Source: Apium graveolens (lineage: Eukaryota; Streptophyta; Magnoliopsida; Apiales; Apiaceae). Taken from it: a stretch of 64,000 nucleotides of DNA. Of the stretch, positions 43,170 to 53,754 are shown piece after piece. Numbering within the stretch: the first letter of the stretch is position 1; each line of letters opens with the position of its first letter. The translations under genes and the position numbers were made by a program. Below the pieces are notes generated by a model. That model saw only the letters and a list, made by a program, of their open reading frames with translations. It was not told the origin of the DNA and did not search any database. The stretch lies in NCBI RefSeq assembly GCF_009905375.1, contig NC_133649.1, positions 230,248,102 through 230,312,101 of the forward strand, in the 5' to 3' direction.

Positions 43170-43558
43170 TGTTAGTTATAATGGCCCAAGTTATGAGGCC
43201 CAAAAGCCGAAGGCCCATAAGGCAACCATGGGCCAACCGTTGGACTAGTAAATCAAAGAAAAGTAACCCCCTTCAACATTGATGTTCCTCCTAAACGTAA
43301 CGGCCGAAGCATTTATACCCAAGGTTTGATATATACACACAATCATATAAACAATTTTAACAACAAAACATTTACAATTTTGGTACAATCATAGCTCTTG
43401 TACGTTCCATCTTACTCATGAAAGGCCGATTACTGATTCTCACACCGGAGGTGAATCGGGGGTACAAACCCTCGCATTCTTCTCCTTGCAGGTCTGACCG
43501 AAGGACGCTCCACACGATCGAAGGACGTTCTATCATCATCAGAAATTTGGTCGTAACA
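43170..43558 (+). repeat. G2 3' LTR
   Basis: It starts TGTTAGTTAT and ends GTCGTAACA, 389 bp. It shares with the 5' LTR the ends and an identical block of about 46 bp beginning GATTCTCACACCGGAGGTG (about 43434-43480); the upstream U3 portion is poorly alignable. Target duplication CAGTA follows. Confidence 0.82.
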
Positions 43559-43563
43559 CAGTA

Positions 43564-44440
43564 CTTAATAGATAATTTTCTAGGTTCGGAAGAATTAAAT
43601 GATTAATAAATTAGTTAGAGTGCTAAAAACAATTGTGAGCTTTACATAACTCTCTTATCTGAGTAAATTGTGTGATTTTCTTTGAAAAAATGTCTTATCT
43701 TTAATTTCTAACATCTTATCAAATATATATTCATACAAAGTCACAGGAAATCCGAAAGAACAATAAGAAAACTATGTGATAACTCTTTTTACCGATAGCT
43801 CCTTCGAACACTTATGACAGAGTGCCTCTACTTAGGTTTGGAGCCAAAAGAATGCCTAACTGGATATGGCGGTCGTCAAGCATTTCTGGGCTCCGGTATA
43901 AGAGTAAGTATCAGAATAATAAAAATCGGACAAAGAAAAGTAATGGGAAAAAGAGATAATATTTATAGTGAGTGTATAAATTTGAGTGTGTGTAATATGG
44001 AAAGAAGGAGAGTATTTATGGATGAGTCACTCCGGTCCCGATAGAGCCACGTGGGAAACTCTATGGCTACAGTAGCGTGGATGTCCTTTACCTCTACTAT
44101 ATATTTCTATGCTACAATTGAAAAGTTATACTTCGTCTATAGTTGAGTGTCCTTAAGAAATTGTGGTTGAGATAGAGTGCTTGACAACCTTTGATTGTTC
44201 TCTATTTTTGACTTAATGATACATTCTGACCATATCTCATGATTATATCTATTTTGTAAATTAGAGTAATAATAAAAAATAATATTTAAAACATTTATGT
44301 CACAATTATCCGGGTACGTGAATATTGAAGGTAAGGGCGAGTCGTGGGCCCGACATCTCTAATGGTCGTACACTGAACAAATAGTGCACGTGTCACCTTA
44401 CGGGTTTGTTAGATGATAGGTTGAACAAACTGGGTATAAC
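43564..44440. other. Intergenic flank of G2
   Basis: No coding region is recognised. A 76-codon plus-strand frame (43814-44044) has no similarity that I can name. This is nuclear spacer, AT-rich, before the organelle-like mosaic. Confidence 0.45.
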
Positions 44441-45003
44441 ATATGGTTGGTTTCCTCTCCATCGAGATTTATTCATTTTTGAATAATTGAGGTTACGAAA
44501 ATCATTTTCGTCTTTGATGTAATTGTTTCAATCTTCAACCACTGGCGGGGAATTTCTCTATCTCCTTGATCTACAAGGCCCGAAAACTTTTGGTCTAAGT
44601 AAGGTCAAATAATGAGACTGTTTCTTCTGGTTGTTGAGTTAAGAGTACGTAAGTCAAGATAGTACGTGATTTCTCTCCCATGACCCTTGTCTTTGGGTCG
44701 GGTTGATTAGCTAAAATTCGTGTACTTTCCCAGGGCTATGAAGACCCGTGCAATCACCTTGCATAACTATCCTTGTTGCTAGAGCGAGCGCAAGAAATGA
44801 CTTGCAAGAGCAAGTATGATATAAATTGCTCATTTATTATACCGGTAAAACCTGCTTATCAATGCAATAGTTTCGGAGTAAACTATGTGGTTCTACACCA
44901 AATAAATGGCTCATAAAGCGAAGCAGCTACTAGGAAGAAAGTAGTCGCCGCTAAGCAAGTAAAGTCCACTAGAGCTAGAAAAAGAACATGCGTTTTTGAT
45001 TTT

Positions 45004-45219
45004 ATGACCAGAAACATGCGGGAAGAGACTTATACAAGTATGCACAAGCTTGAGAACATATGCGAATCAGGGGCCTTTAAGCGGATCTTGTCAACTGTCA
45101 AACAAAGTAAATTTCGTTTGAAAGACGCTAACCCAAAAGAATACGGCCTCTCTGAGATATATGATTTATGCCGGAAGGTACGAAGTTGGACTAATTCTGT
45201 AGTAACTTCCCACACTTAA
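45004..45219 (+). other. Unassigned 71-codon frame in the organelle-like segment
   Basis: Begins MTRNMREETYTSMHKLENIC and ends SWTNSVVTSHT. Charged and helical in composition, without a recognisable motif. It could be a fragment of a mitochondrial ORF or of an integrated plasmid or virus; nothing in the sequence decides this. Confidence 0.25.
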
Positions 45220-45739
45220 GATTGACCTTATTTGGTAGGATGTTGCAGATGTCCCGGAGTCCCCCCGGATTAAAGTTATAGGTAGCTTTGTGTAATTGAG
45301 CTTGAATTAGTTGATATCAAAGGGGCTCCATGGTATGCAACCAAGTCTGCTAACCTTCATTCCCTTTTTACGGTACTGCTTGCGCTGCCTTTCTTGAGAA
45401 ATAGTTTTACAAAAACGGAGACGAACAGGAATAACGTCCGATCTTTAATCTGGATTGAGTAGAAAAAGGATATATGAAGTTCCCTACTTGAGTTAAGGGG
45501 AAGGCACTCATGTGTTTCAACCCCATTATATTATTCATAGTTGTGGGAGCGGGGGCACCGCCAACAGTCTTTCTTCGGAATTCTTACTAAAGAGATCGAT
45601 CCCCCCTTATTTTAGCAACTTCTTCAAGACGAGAAAGACTGGCATGCCTCCTTCTGGGACCCCGTTTAACCATAAAATCTTCTTCTTTTTGTGAAGAATA
45701 TTATTTACGATAAATTAAACAAAGGCCATTCCATTTCGA

Positions 45740-45862
45740 CAAAAGACCCACACCCAAGTTTCATTATCCCGGTCATGATTTTCCTACTCCTAGAGGAAAA
45801 GGCACTTCCCTTTTGAGCTGGTTGTGGGCGAGGAGGGATTCGAACCCCCGACATCGTGGTTT
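45740..45862 (-). pseudogene. trnR-ACG: Plastid-derived trnR-ACG 3' half and downstream flank
   Basis: Minus strand 45862-45825 reads AACCACGATGTCGGGGGTTC… to the acceptor end …CCTCGCCCA: the 3' part of chloroplast tRNA-Arg(ACG) from the anticodon stem on (one change, GGTGTC to GATGTC). The sequence then continues for about 85 bp like the plastid trnR-trnN spacer (CAACCAGCTCAAAAGGGAAG, TAGGAAAATCATGACCGGGA). The 5' half is absent, so no functional tRNA is encoded. Identification is from memory of the plastid gene. Confidence 0.75.
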
Positions 45863-48800
45863 CACTTCTAAGTGAGTGAAATATTTGTCCTCGGGTCTAC
45901 ATTATAAGCTTCCATAGTAGAACTCATTCTAGAGGGCTTGGTGGTCTTAAGAATGGTTCGGGTGGGGGGTTTCTCTTAAGAATAAAGAAGACGAATAGAA
46001 TCTAATTCACATTTATGCTAACTGGAGAGCTGATTCAATACCAAGATGGCCAGAACTCAAACTTATATATATACATCTACAAGGTTGAGAAGTGTTTCAT
46101 CCGGGATAGCTCATCAGGGCATACATGCAGAGATCATGTGATTGGATCTGTACTAGAGAATGGAGAAATAAGAGAAAGATTCCATAACTGATAGAACCAA
46201 GGCCAAGGGCTGGACTCTATATAAAGTGAAAAGCTTTTATTTTCTAAATTCTATTTTACTTTTATGATGTCTTTAACTTTATACTATCATTTTAAAACTT
46301 CACATAGAGTGTTAGCCCAATAGTGCGCACATGAGCATAATAAAAATGATTCTAGAAGAGAAGATAAGAATGATTCTACTATACCTTTTAAGCGGATCAA
46401 AGACCTAGATGACACGTAGTGGGCACCATAAATTTAGTCTTGCTGGTCTTGCCTGTAGATCGTGAGGTGCCTTGAGAAGGCCGTCTCTTGTCCCCCTATC
46501 GGCGGAAGCGTCGGATGGGTGAAAATCATAATCAATAATAGTTGTCATTTATTAAGATTGATTTGTAAGATTAATAAAAGATTGAGTAATAGATGTTTGA
46601 TTACTATTCAGGTTGTTCTCGTCAAAGCGGTGAAATTTAGGCATTATTGGGAGTATTCTTGTAGGTCCGCTTCTTACTCCGAAAATACATAAAGACTTGG
46701 AATGAAATTTATGGTCGGTCCGACCGAGAAAGCTAGATGTCCTACAGATCAAAACTATCATGCCACGAGGTAGAATGGTTCAACTCATATATAAGCAAAT
46801 CGATACAGCTCTTATTAGATCAAATACATAAAATAAAACATGTATTCTCAGTCGACGAAAACTCTTCTGTTCTCTGTCGGCTCCTAACTTCTTTAATAGA
46901 GCGATGCACTTACTTAAATAGAGTGTTATTCTCTTTTTCGGAGAATCGGGTATGATGGATGTCTTGTATTGGACGTGGAGTCTAGTCCCTGAACGGCTCT
47001 CAGTTATTTAGCATGGTTGAGGGATTAGGCGGAAAAGAGGAGCTCGTATGAAACTTTTTATTTCTAGCATAACCGCTGTAAAACGTAAAAAGGAAAAACA
47101 CTTTCCATTCGTTGGTTATTAGCGGCACCCGGAAACATCCGGGTCAAAATATGGCTTTCAAATTAAGTTCCGAATCAGTGGATGCTGCCAAAGGGAGTGG
47201 CAATGATAGATCGTTCGTATCCCAGTGAGTTCTTTTCTCTTCTTTTAAAACCTCGCTCATGCAATCTACCGACCACCCTAACTGAGTTTAGGATTCCAGT
47301 CGACGATGTGACAGGAAAGGATGAGCCTGTTAGCTTTGTGGTCGGATGTCTAATCTCACTATAAAGGGAGAAGAGGCTATACCTTAATTATATGCTTAGT
47401 ATTGTTAGGTAAGTACCCGAGTCTATCAAGCAAGATTGCGGGTATAATACACGAACATAAAATCAATGATTGGATTTGAGGATTCGTTTTCTTGATTTCG
47501 ATTTCCCAGGTGGCAAGGCTTTCATTCAAAGACGTGTAGCTACAAATACAACATCTCCATTTTTCCTTACCAACCCTAGGGAAACTCCGAATGGTTTTCT
47601 TCGAGGCTCGAGAGATGGAATAGATAGGGCCCAAAAATTTTTAATTAACGTATGCTTTCTATGTTCAATCAGATACTAATTGAATTGCTTGGATGCGTTT
47701 GAAAGCCTCGAGCTTAAAACCCTGTTGCTGCTTCAACTACGAATTCAGCCTTCAACAAATTTAGAGAGTATTCAAGGGAAACTCAATATAGAAAGGGGCA
47801 AAATCTCGTTCTTCTGGCTAGTTCAGTTTGGCAAGTAGCCCAACTTCGTCTCCCATGATTTTTGTTGGTCAAAAACCAATAAAAGTTCTCTAGACTTCTT
47901 CACTACTTGTACAAAAAGTGTAGTTTCATAGGAAGAATGCTTCAAGATAGTAGGATAATTAAATTGGTTCAAAAACCCAATGGGAAAATCAAACTAGAGA
48001 AATTTGACTTATCCGAGCCAAAAAATAGTAGCTTAAAGCTAGGCTTATCTACGAGCAGCGATGCTTCTTGATTAGGGGGGAGTATCTGATCAAAGTACGA
48101 GGTAAGGGATCAAATGCTTTTACTTTGTCTTCCGGGATACACCCTTTCTCACTCGTCCTGGCTCGACCGCCCTACGTGACTGATTACTGTTGTCATAGTC
48201 AACAAGGTTGAAACTTCCAAAAAAAATTTTTGAATTGGGAAGGAGATCCTCCCGGTGAACTGACTGTACCCCACATTGACACAGTCCTTTAAAACTGACA
48301 ATTGTTTGGGTCTGGGACCCACCGATTTCACACTATCGACCTAGCTATACATAATCTATCAATCAAAGGCTGTAAGGGCGGACTGCTCTACATTCAGCCA
48401 CTTCTCTCTACTTACTCGTAATAGGATTTCCCTCATCCAGTGCTTTGAAAAGTGTCAGATACCTTCTTAATATAATGTGGCTACTAAGCTATTTCTTTGG
48501 AAAGGCCCTACTAAGATGAGAAATTCCCTGATAAAGCTGCTAGTAACGGGTGAACTCATATTTTCCGGACTTTCCGCCTCCAGTTTGTCGTGCTGCTATG
48601 ATGTGTCTGGCGAAAATGTTGTAGGCACGAAGCGTGGTAGGCCCGTACTGGGGGAGCATAGGGAGGATTTTTTTGTATATGAGTTGAATTATCCTACCTC
48701 GCGATATGATAGATTTGATCTGTAAGACTTTAACTTTAAATTGTTGATTAATTTCCAGACATGGTTCTTTAGGAGTGGGAACTTGAATGGGACTCTTTCT

Positions 48801-48886
48801 TAGGGCTTGAGTACCTGCATACCCAAAAGGGGAGGTGGTTAAAAAAATCCTTTTTTTCTTGATCTCCATTAGCAGTAGGAAATGAC

Positions 48887-48988
48887 TCGAACCTCAATGG
48901 ATTTTTTAGGCCCAATTTCATATATTTTAGTTGAGGCAATTCTGACTTGTTTCTCGGCAACTAATCTAGCTCCTGAAATATATAACAT
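48887..48988 (-). pseudogene. rps13: Mitochondrial rps13 N-terminal fragment
   Basis: From ATG at 48988 the minus strand encodes 34 residues with MLYISGARLV, then QVRIASTK and IGPKKSIEVR, which match the start of plant mitochondrial ribosomal protein S13. The similarity ends abruptly (expected YRLGISGN, found VISYC-stop). The downstream minus-strand frame (to 48540) is unrelated. A mitochondrial fragment in nuclear DNA is the simplest reading; it directly abuts copia element C2. Confidence 0.7.
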
Positions 48989-48992
48989 AATT

Positions 48993-49507
48993 TGTTAGGC
49001 CCTTAATCAACTGTAGAGGGGTGGGGGTGAATACAGTTAATACAATCAATTTGACAAAGCTTCAATATAATCAATAGTTTTAATATTATCTGATAAAAAC
49101 TTATTACAAAGGTACTCTCTCGAAAGGATGAACAAATATCCTTGAGAGCTTCTAGGTTATGCGAAAGATATAACAACGTCGTAATGCATATAGCATGAAC
49201 CTAATCTGTGCTTTATATAGAGCACAACTATACAATGTATAAGGATTCCTATTCTATTAACAACAAGGAAACCTATACAATGCTTTTGAGATTAAGTCTT
49301 TCACCTCTTTGAGTTCCTGTTTCCTTTTCCTTATCAAAGATCAACTAATGTGACAAATACTGATTTCATCATCCGTTGATATCATCATCCATCGATATCC
49401 TTATCCGTCGATTATCAACATCCGTCGATGGCTTCATCATCCGTCGATATAAGTTCTGATATAAACTGCTGATAGTTTCTGCTTGATATCGTCAATTTCT
49501 CCTAACA
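48993..49507 (-). repeat. C2 3' LTR, family B
   Basis: 515 bp, plus-strand ends TGTTAGGCCC and CTCCTAACA. It contains a run of CATCCGTCGAT/ATCCGTTGAT copies at 49370-49450, and a TATA box (TATATAA on the minus strand) at 49213-49219 between TGTGCT/AGCACA arms. The polypurine tract (AGTTGGGGGAGAT on the minus strand) lies at 49508-49520. Confidence 0.85.
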
Positions 49508-49701
49508 ATCTCCCCCAACTTGCTCATTATGGAAATATGGACGAGTTCCAATTGATGATGTCAAAACTATCTAAATGCAGGAATAAAGTATGCATATTCA
49601 ATCTTGCTTCAGTGAATATCAGACTTTACTCTTCATCCTGAACTGCTTCTTTAACTTGAGCAATGTTAGAGGTTAATTCCAGTTCTTCAGCTCAGAATGC
49701 T

Positions 49702-51335
49702 TCAATAATCTTCCTTCTTCTTTCCAACAATTTTGGCTTTAGACTTTGAAAAATTTGACTTCTCTCCTATCTTCTCTTTTCCTTTAAGCTTCATGTCAGT
49801 AGTTACTGTAACTTGTGTTTTGAGATCTTCTTCGTGACTGATTTCCCTTATAACTACACCTCTGGTTGGTCTGTTAAAAGGATCATCTTTATAAAGTACT
49901 TGAGATATAACAGCAATATCAGCATTTTTCGTCTTCATGAAATTCTTGAAGTCTTCCTCCATTTGCCTTAGTTGTTCAAGATCAACTCTAGGATTTTCTT
50001 TTGCAAATATTTTTCTACTCACCTCAGAGTCAAATAATTGAATCTTTGGATCCTTGTAGAACAGAGTTGTCTTTCTTCCTTTAACTTTTAGAGTTTGAAG
50101 AAATTGACTTGCTTCAGCACTAGCTTTTATCTCTAGAATACCTTGGTCTTCATCAACAACAGTTGTGACTTGTGAAGATTTTTGCATTTTTGTAGTCACA
50201 GTCAAATTTCTGCTCATATTTTATTCTTTTTACTCTCTTCACCTTATCTAGATTGAAATCTAGTGATTGCTTTTGATGTACAACTAATTCCAACTAGCTC
50301 TTCACCTTTTATCCTTTTTATATCCTTCTATCCCCCCTTATTACCTCCATCATGAATTTTCATTATCAGTACTTGTCAATGTCAGCTGCATGCATTTAAA
50401 TTTATCAATTTTCTCCCCCTTTTTGGCATCACACCAAGCAGTAGAGAAAGAATCAGCTTCATTGAATTTTGTACTCCTGTAAGTTGAGCAGACATCTGAG
50501 CTTGCTTAGCTTCCAATCTAGCTTGACTGGCTTCAATTGCATTTTGCCTGACAACTATTGGTGAAATTTTTTTCTGAATTTCCTGATGAGTAGTCAACTT
50601 GGAAGCAATCAAATATTCTTTAATCTGATTGATTTGAGTAGTAGTTGCTTTATGAGCTGTGTGTAAGGATCTGAAAACTAAAGTTGATTCTTTCAGATGA
50701 TTGAGTATATCAAGATTTATAATCTTCTGTTCTGCTGTTTCCAGATGTGCAACAGATTGTGTTCTGGAAATAGGATATGTATTATCTTTCCAATGAGCAT
50801 TCCAGAGATTATCAGAATAATCCCTTTCTTTTGTAGCATCCAACTTTTTCAGTATATGTTGTCTCACATGCATAGGCATATCTTCAGGGAAGAAAAGATC
50901 ATCCTCAGGATCTATAATAGCATTCAAAATATTAGCTTCCTCAGCATCATTAGATTCTTCAACAACAACCAGATTTTGCACTAATTGCTGAACTTTATCA
51001 CCAGATTCAACATTTAGAATAGAATTAGAAATTTGTGAAGTATGTGATCCAGTAGCTTCATAAGCTTCCATACCTTCAACAGTTAACTCCACATCTTCAA
51101 TCATTGTAGATAAATGAATTGGAGCTTCGAGATTAACTTCCAGAACCTCAGTTCCTGTAACATGCTGTGGTGATTCTGAAATGGATGAAATTTTATGAAT
51201 GTACTGTTGTGCTACTACATCTTCAACAACAACATGGATTTCCTCAGGTGATGGAAAAGTAGAGTAAATGGACTGTTTTTCAACAAAAACAGTGATTGTA
51301 TTATGTGGTGGAATAGAAGAATGTATGGATTGCAA
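49702..51335 (-). pseudogene. C2 extra-ORF remnants downstream of pol
   Basis: Two open minus-strand frames: 51335-50382 (317 codons, Glu/Val/Ile-rich, coiled-coil tail QARLEAKQAQMSAQLTGVQN) and 50217-49702 (171 codons, Lys-rich end KSKAKIVGKKKEDY). They occupy the same place, between RT and the 3' LTR, as the C1 extra ORF. I see only general resemblance in composition (acidic, then coiled coil, then basic), not clear sequence identity. They may once have been one reading frame. Confidence 0.5.
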
Positions 51336-53754
51336 GAAAGTATCAGTACTTAGACTTGCAGGGAGATTAAAAGCCCTTGGTACATCAGAGTTTTCTTGAT
51401 GTTAACGGACTGTTGTTCATCATCTGTTTCTTTAGTACTCTGAGCAACTGCAAACATATAGCAAATAAAACTTAATCTTTCTATTCTTTTAAAGTAGTCT
51501 CACTACTCCTCACACCACACATCTCATGACTTTTAATAGTCAGAGCTTCGTCACAAGGATTACTAAATCATATCTCTCATCTACCTCTCCTTTTTCCAGG
51601 AAGGATCCTGCCTCTCTTAAATTCTATTTTTCTCTCAATCTTTTCACACATCTTATAGAATAAGGCTTGAAAAGATTTTCCTACAATAATAAGAGGTGGC
51701 TAAAGAAGGGTGATATGTGGTCATACAACTAGAGGTAGCCCTTAAATAAGGTCTAGGAGTAATCATGCCAACATGATTTATATCACGAAAAATATAATAA
51801 ATGCTGAAAGAACTAGATCAGTATTTAAAATAAATGCTGATAAAGTAATAACAGTGTTTATACCTTGTGAATACATAATTAAGCTCACAGTTGATACTGT
51901 GGTTATGACAGTTGTTGTTCATCAATAATGAGAACCTCCATTTGAATTGGAGAGGATTTTATCAGGTTACCGTCATGTACCATGATCTCAAACCTTGTTC
52001 TTCTTTCAAAGAACTAACACTTGAATGTGTTCATTGAAAGCTATCACAGAATCTTCAGTAAAAACTGATGAAACCTCTGTGTCTCTGTTAGTATCATTAA
52101 GATCTACCTCAGCAAGTAGTCTCTAACCAACTAAATGTTGTTTCTGAGTGGTGAGCACAATTCAAGAATTATGTCACTTGATTTTTGGCTACATTTGACA
52201 AAATAATTCAAGTGTTTCAATTGTGAGAAGAAATTTAAGATTTAAGACGTGTAACGTTTAATAAATAAGTGTGAACAACTTTCTTGATGAGAAAAAGAAA
52301 GTTGCAAAGATTTTGAATAGAATGTACTCAAAGATAATAATCCTTATTGACGAAGAATTAAATCTTCCATAAAATTTTTCTTTAACAACAGTTACCTCCT
52401 GTAATGTGCTCAATCTGTACTGAAGTGATCACATGAACTTAAACAGAGATTAGTTTTTTCACATGCACTATTAAAAACATCTGAAGTTTAGCACGTAGTA
52501 CTAATTTGGATATAAAGGTTAAAAGCATTTAAGCACACACATACAAAAAAGTAAACAAGTAGTCATAAAGAGAATCAAAGAAGATACAATATTTCATTAA
52601 TCATTAAGAAGCAGAGTACAAGATTTTATATAATTTTAAACATAAAATCCTAATACACTCTAACTACTCGGACTTCTTCTTCTTCTTTTCTTCTTCCAAT
52701 TTCTTCATCGTCCTCCGATGGAAGATACATGACATATAACCGGCAAGAGAAATGATATTCCCTTATAATGCAAGCCATACAAGGCGGCATTGTTCTTCCT
52801 CGAGACGCCGTTGTGCAGCCACATCAGCTCATCTCATCTCCTCAAAGTGAACGTCTAGTCTAAAGAGATGAAGAGACTGAGTGTCATCTGAGTTAAGTCG
52901 ATCAAGAATCGACTGTGGAATCTCAGAGAGAGAATAATCTTGGTCATGGAAGACTACCCTAAGCCGGACGATGTCGAAATACATTCTTCCATATTCAGGA
53001 ATTGCTACAGGACGGTAAACTCCATGTGAAAAAGAATAGACAGTGGCCATAGATTCTGAATGAAGAAATTGAATATGTTTGGAATTTGTGAGTGAAAGGT
53101 CAGTGAGAAGTTTTGAGAGTGGAGGGTTATATTTATAGAAGATAAGATTTAGTAACTGAAGGGATTATTTGATTAACCATGTAATAATTGACCATAATAC
53201 AATTACACGATTACGCGTATCTAGGTAAACAAAAAGTAATCTCTCTCTTTAGATTCCTATTCCCAACGTAAATACTCAAGTATTACAAGATACTTGCATC
53301 AGTAGCTAACCCATTTAAGCAATTAAAATATATTCCACTATCTCAGTGTATAATTAAAAATACTACTTAACCATTTATTCCGAACAAGTTCAAAATAATC
53401 AATAAAGTATAACAATCAATCAAGTTTTGATTATCAACAGTATTTTAATTACGACTATCAGGACTTATTAGTCAAAACTAGGTTGACCGATATCAGAATT
53501 TATCAACTACTGACAAAACCTAGTAGTCAAAACAAGTTTAACTAAAAATAGAGCATGTAAGCATAATCAGTAGTTCAACATGCAGTTTTCACATAAAATC
53601 ATTTAACACAATTTGCATGTTATCATGGCATCAACATTTAGCACAAGAATCAGTATCTAACAATTACTGACAAATAATAAGATACCATGCTTCAAAAATA
53701 TCAGCATACTTATTATCAGAGTTTGAGAATTGTCTTGAAATCATTCCCAATTCA
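51336..53754 (-). other. C2 spacer between extra ORF and RNase H
   Basis: Mostly without coding potential. One short minus-strand frame, 53050-52829, 73 codons (MATVYSFSHGVYRPVAIPEY…), could be the start of the extra ORF or a separate small ORF; not recognised. No ATCCGTTGA hairpin array like the one in C1 was seen here. Confidence 0.4.

Larger units (their letters stand above)
23280..43558 (+). mobile_element. Ty3/gypsy Tat-like element G2, deleted and interrupted by C1
   Basis: It is bounded by LTRs 23280-23714 and 43170-43558 with target duplication CAGTA (23275-23279 and 43559-43563). Removing C1 and its duplication leaves about 7.2 kb. Order on the plus strand: LTR, primer site TGGCGCCGTCTGTGG (23717-23731), gag (split by C1), a fused end of gag to RNase H, integrase, then a 3-kb 3' region with tandem repeats and minus-strand remnants of the antisense gene. 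Protease, RT and the first RNase H are missing. LTRs differ in length (435 and 389 bp) and strongly in their U3 part, so this is an old or rearranged copy. Confidence 0.85.
44440..48992. other. Probable mosaic of mitochondrial and plastid DNA (NUMT/NUPT)
   Basis: This segment has more even base composition than its flanks. It contains a plastid trnR-ACG 3' half with its plastid downstream flank (about 45740-45862) and the N-terminal part of mitochondrial rps13 (48887-48988). Between them are several short open frames (for example 45004-45219, 45512-45694, 47182-47364, 47470-47679, 48477-48725) that I cannot assign; broken mitochondrial genes or intergenic mitochondrial sequence would fit. The segment is cut on the right by copia element C2, so its full extent is unknown. 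Confidence 0.5.

Noticed and set aside
45490..45700. Fragment of a mitochondrial ccmF-type gene
   Set aside because: A short hydrophobic stretch (ILFIVVGAGAPPTVFLR) gave a vague resemblance, but I could not align enough residues to support it.
45825..45862. Functional tRNA-Arg gene
   Set aside because: Only the 3' half is present; the D arm and 5' acceptor strand are missing.
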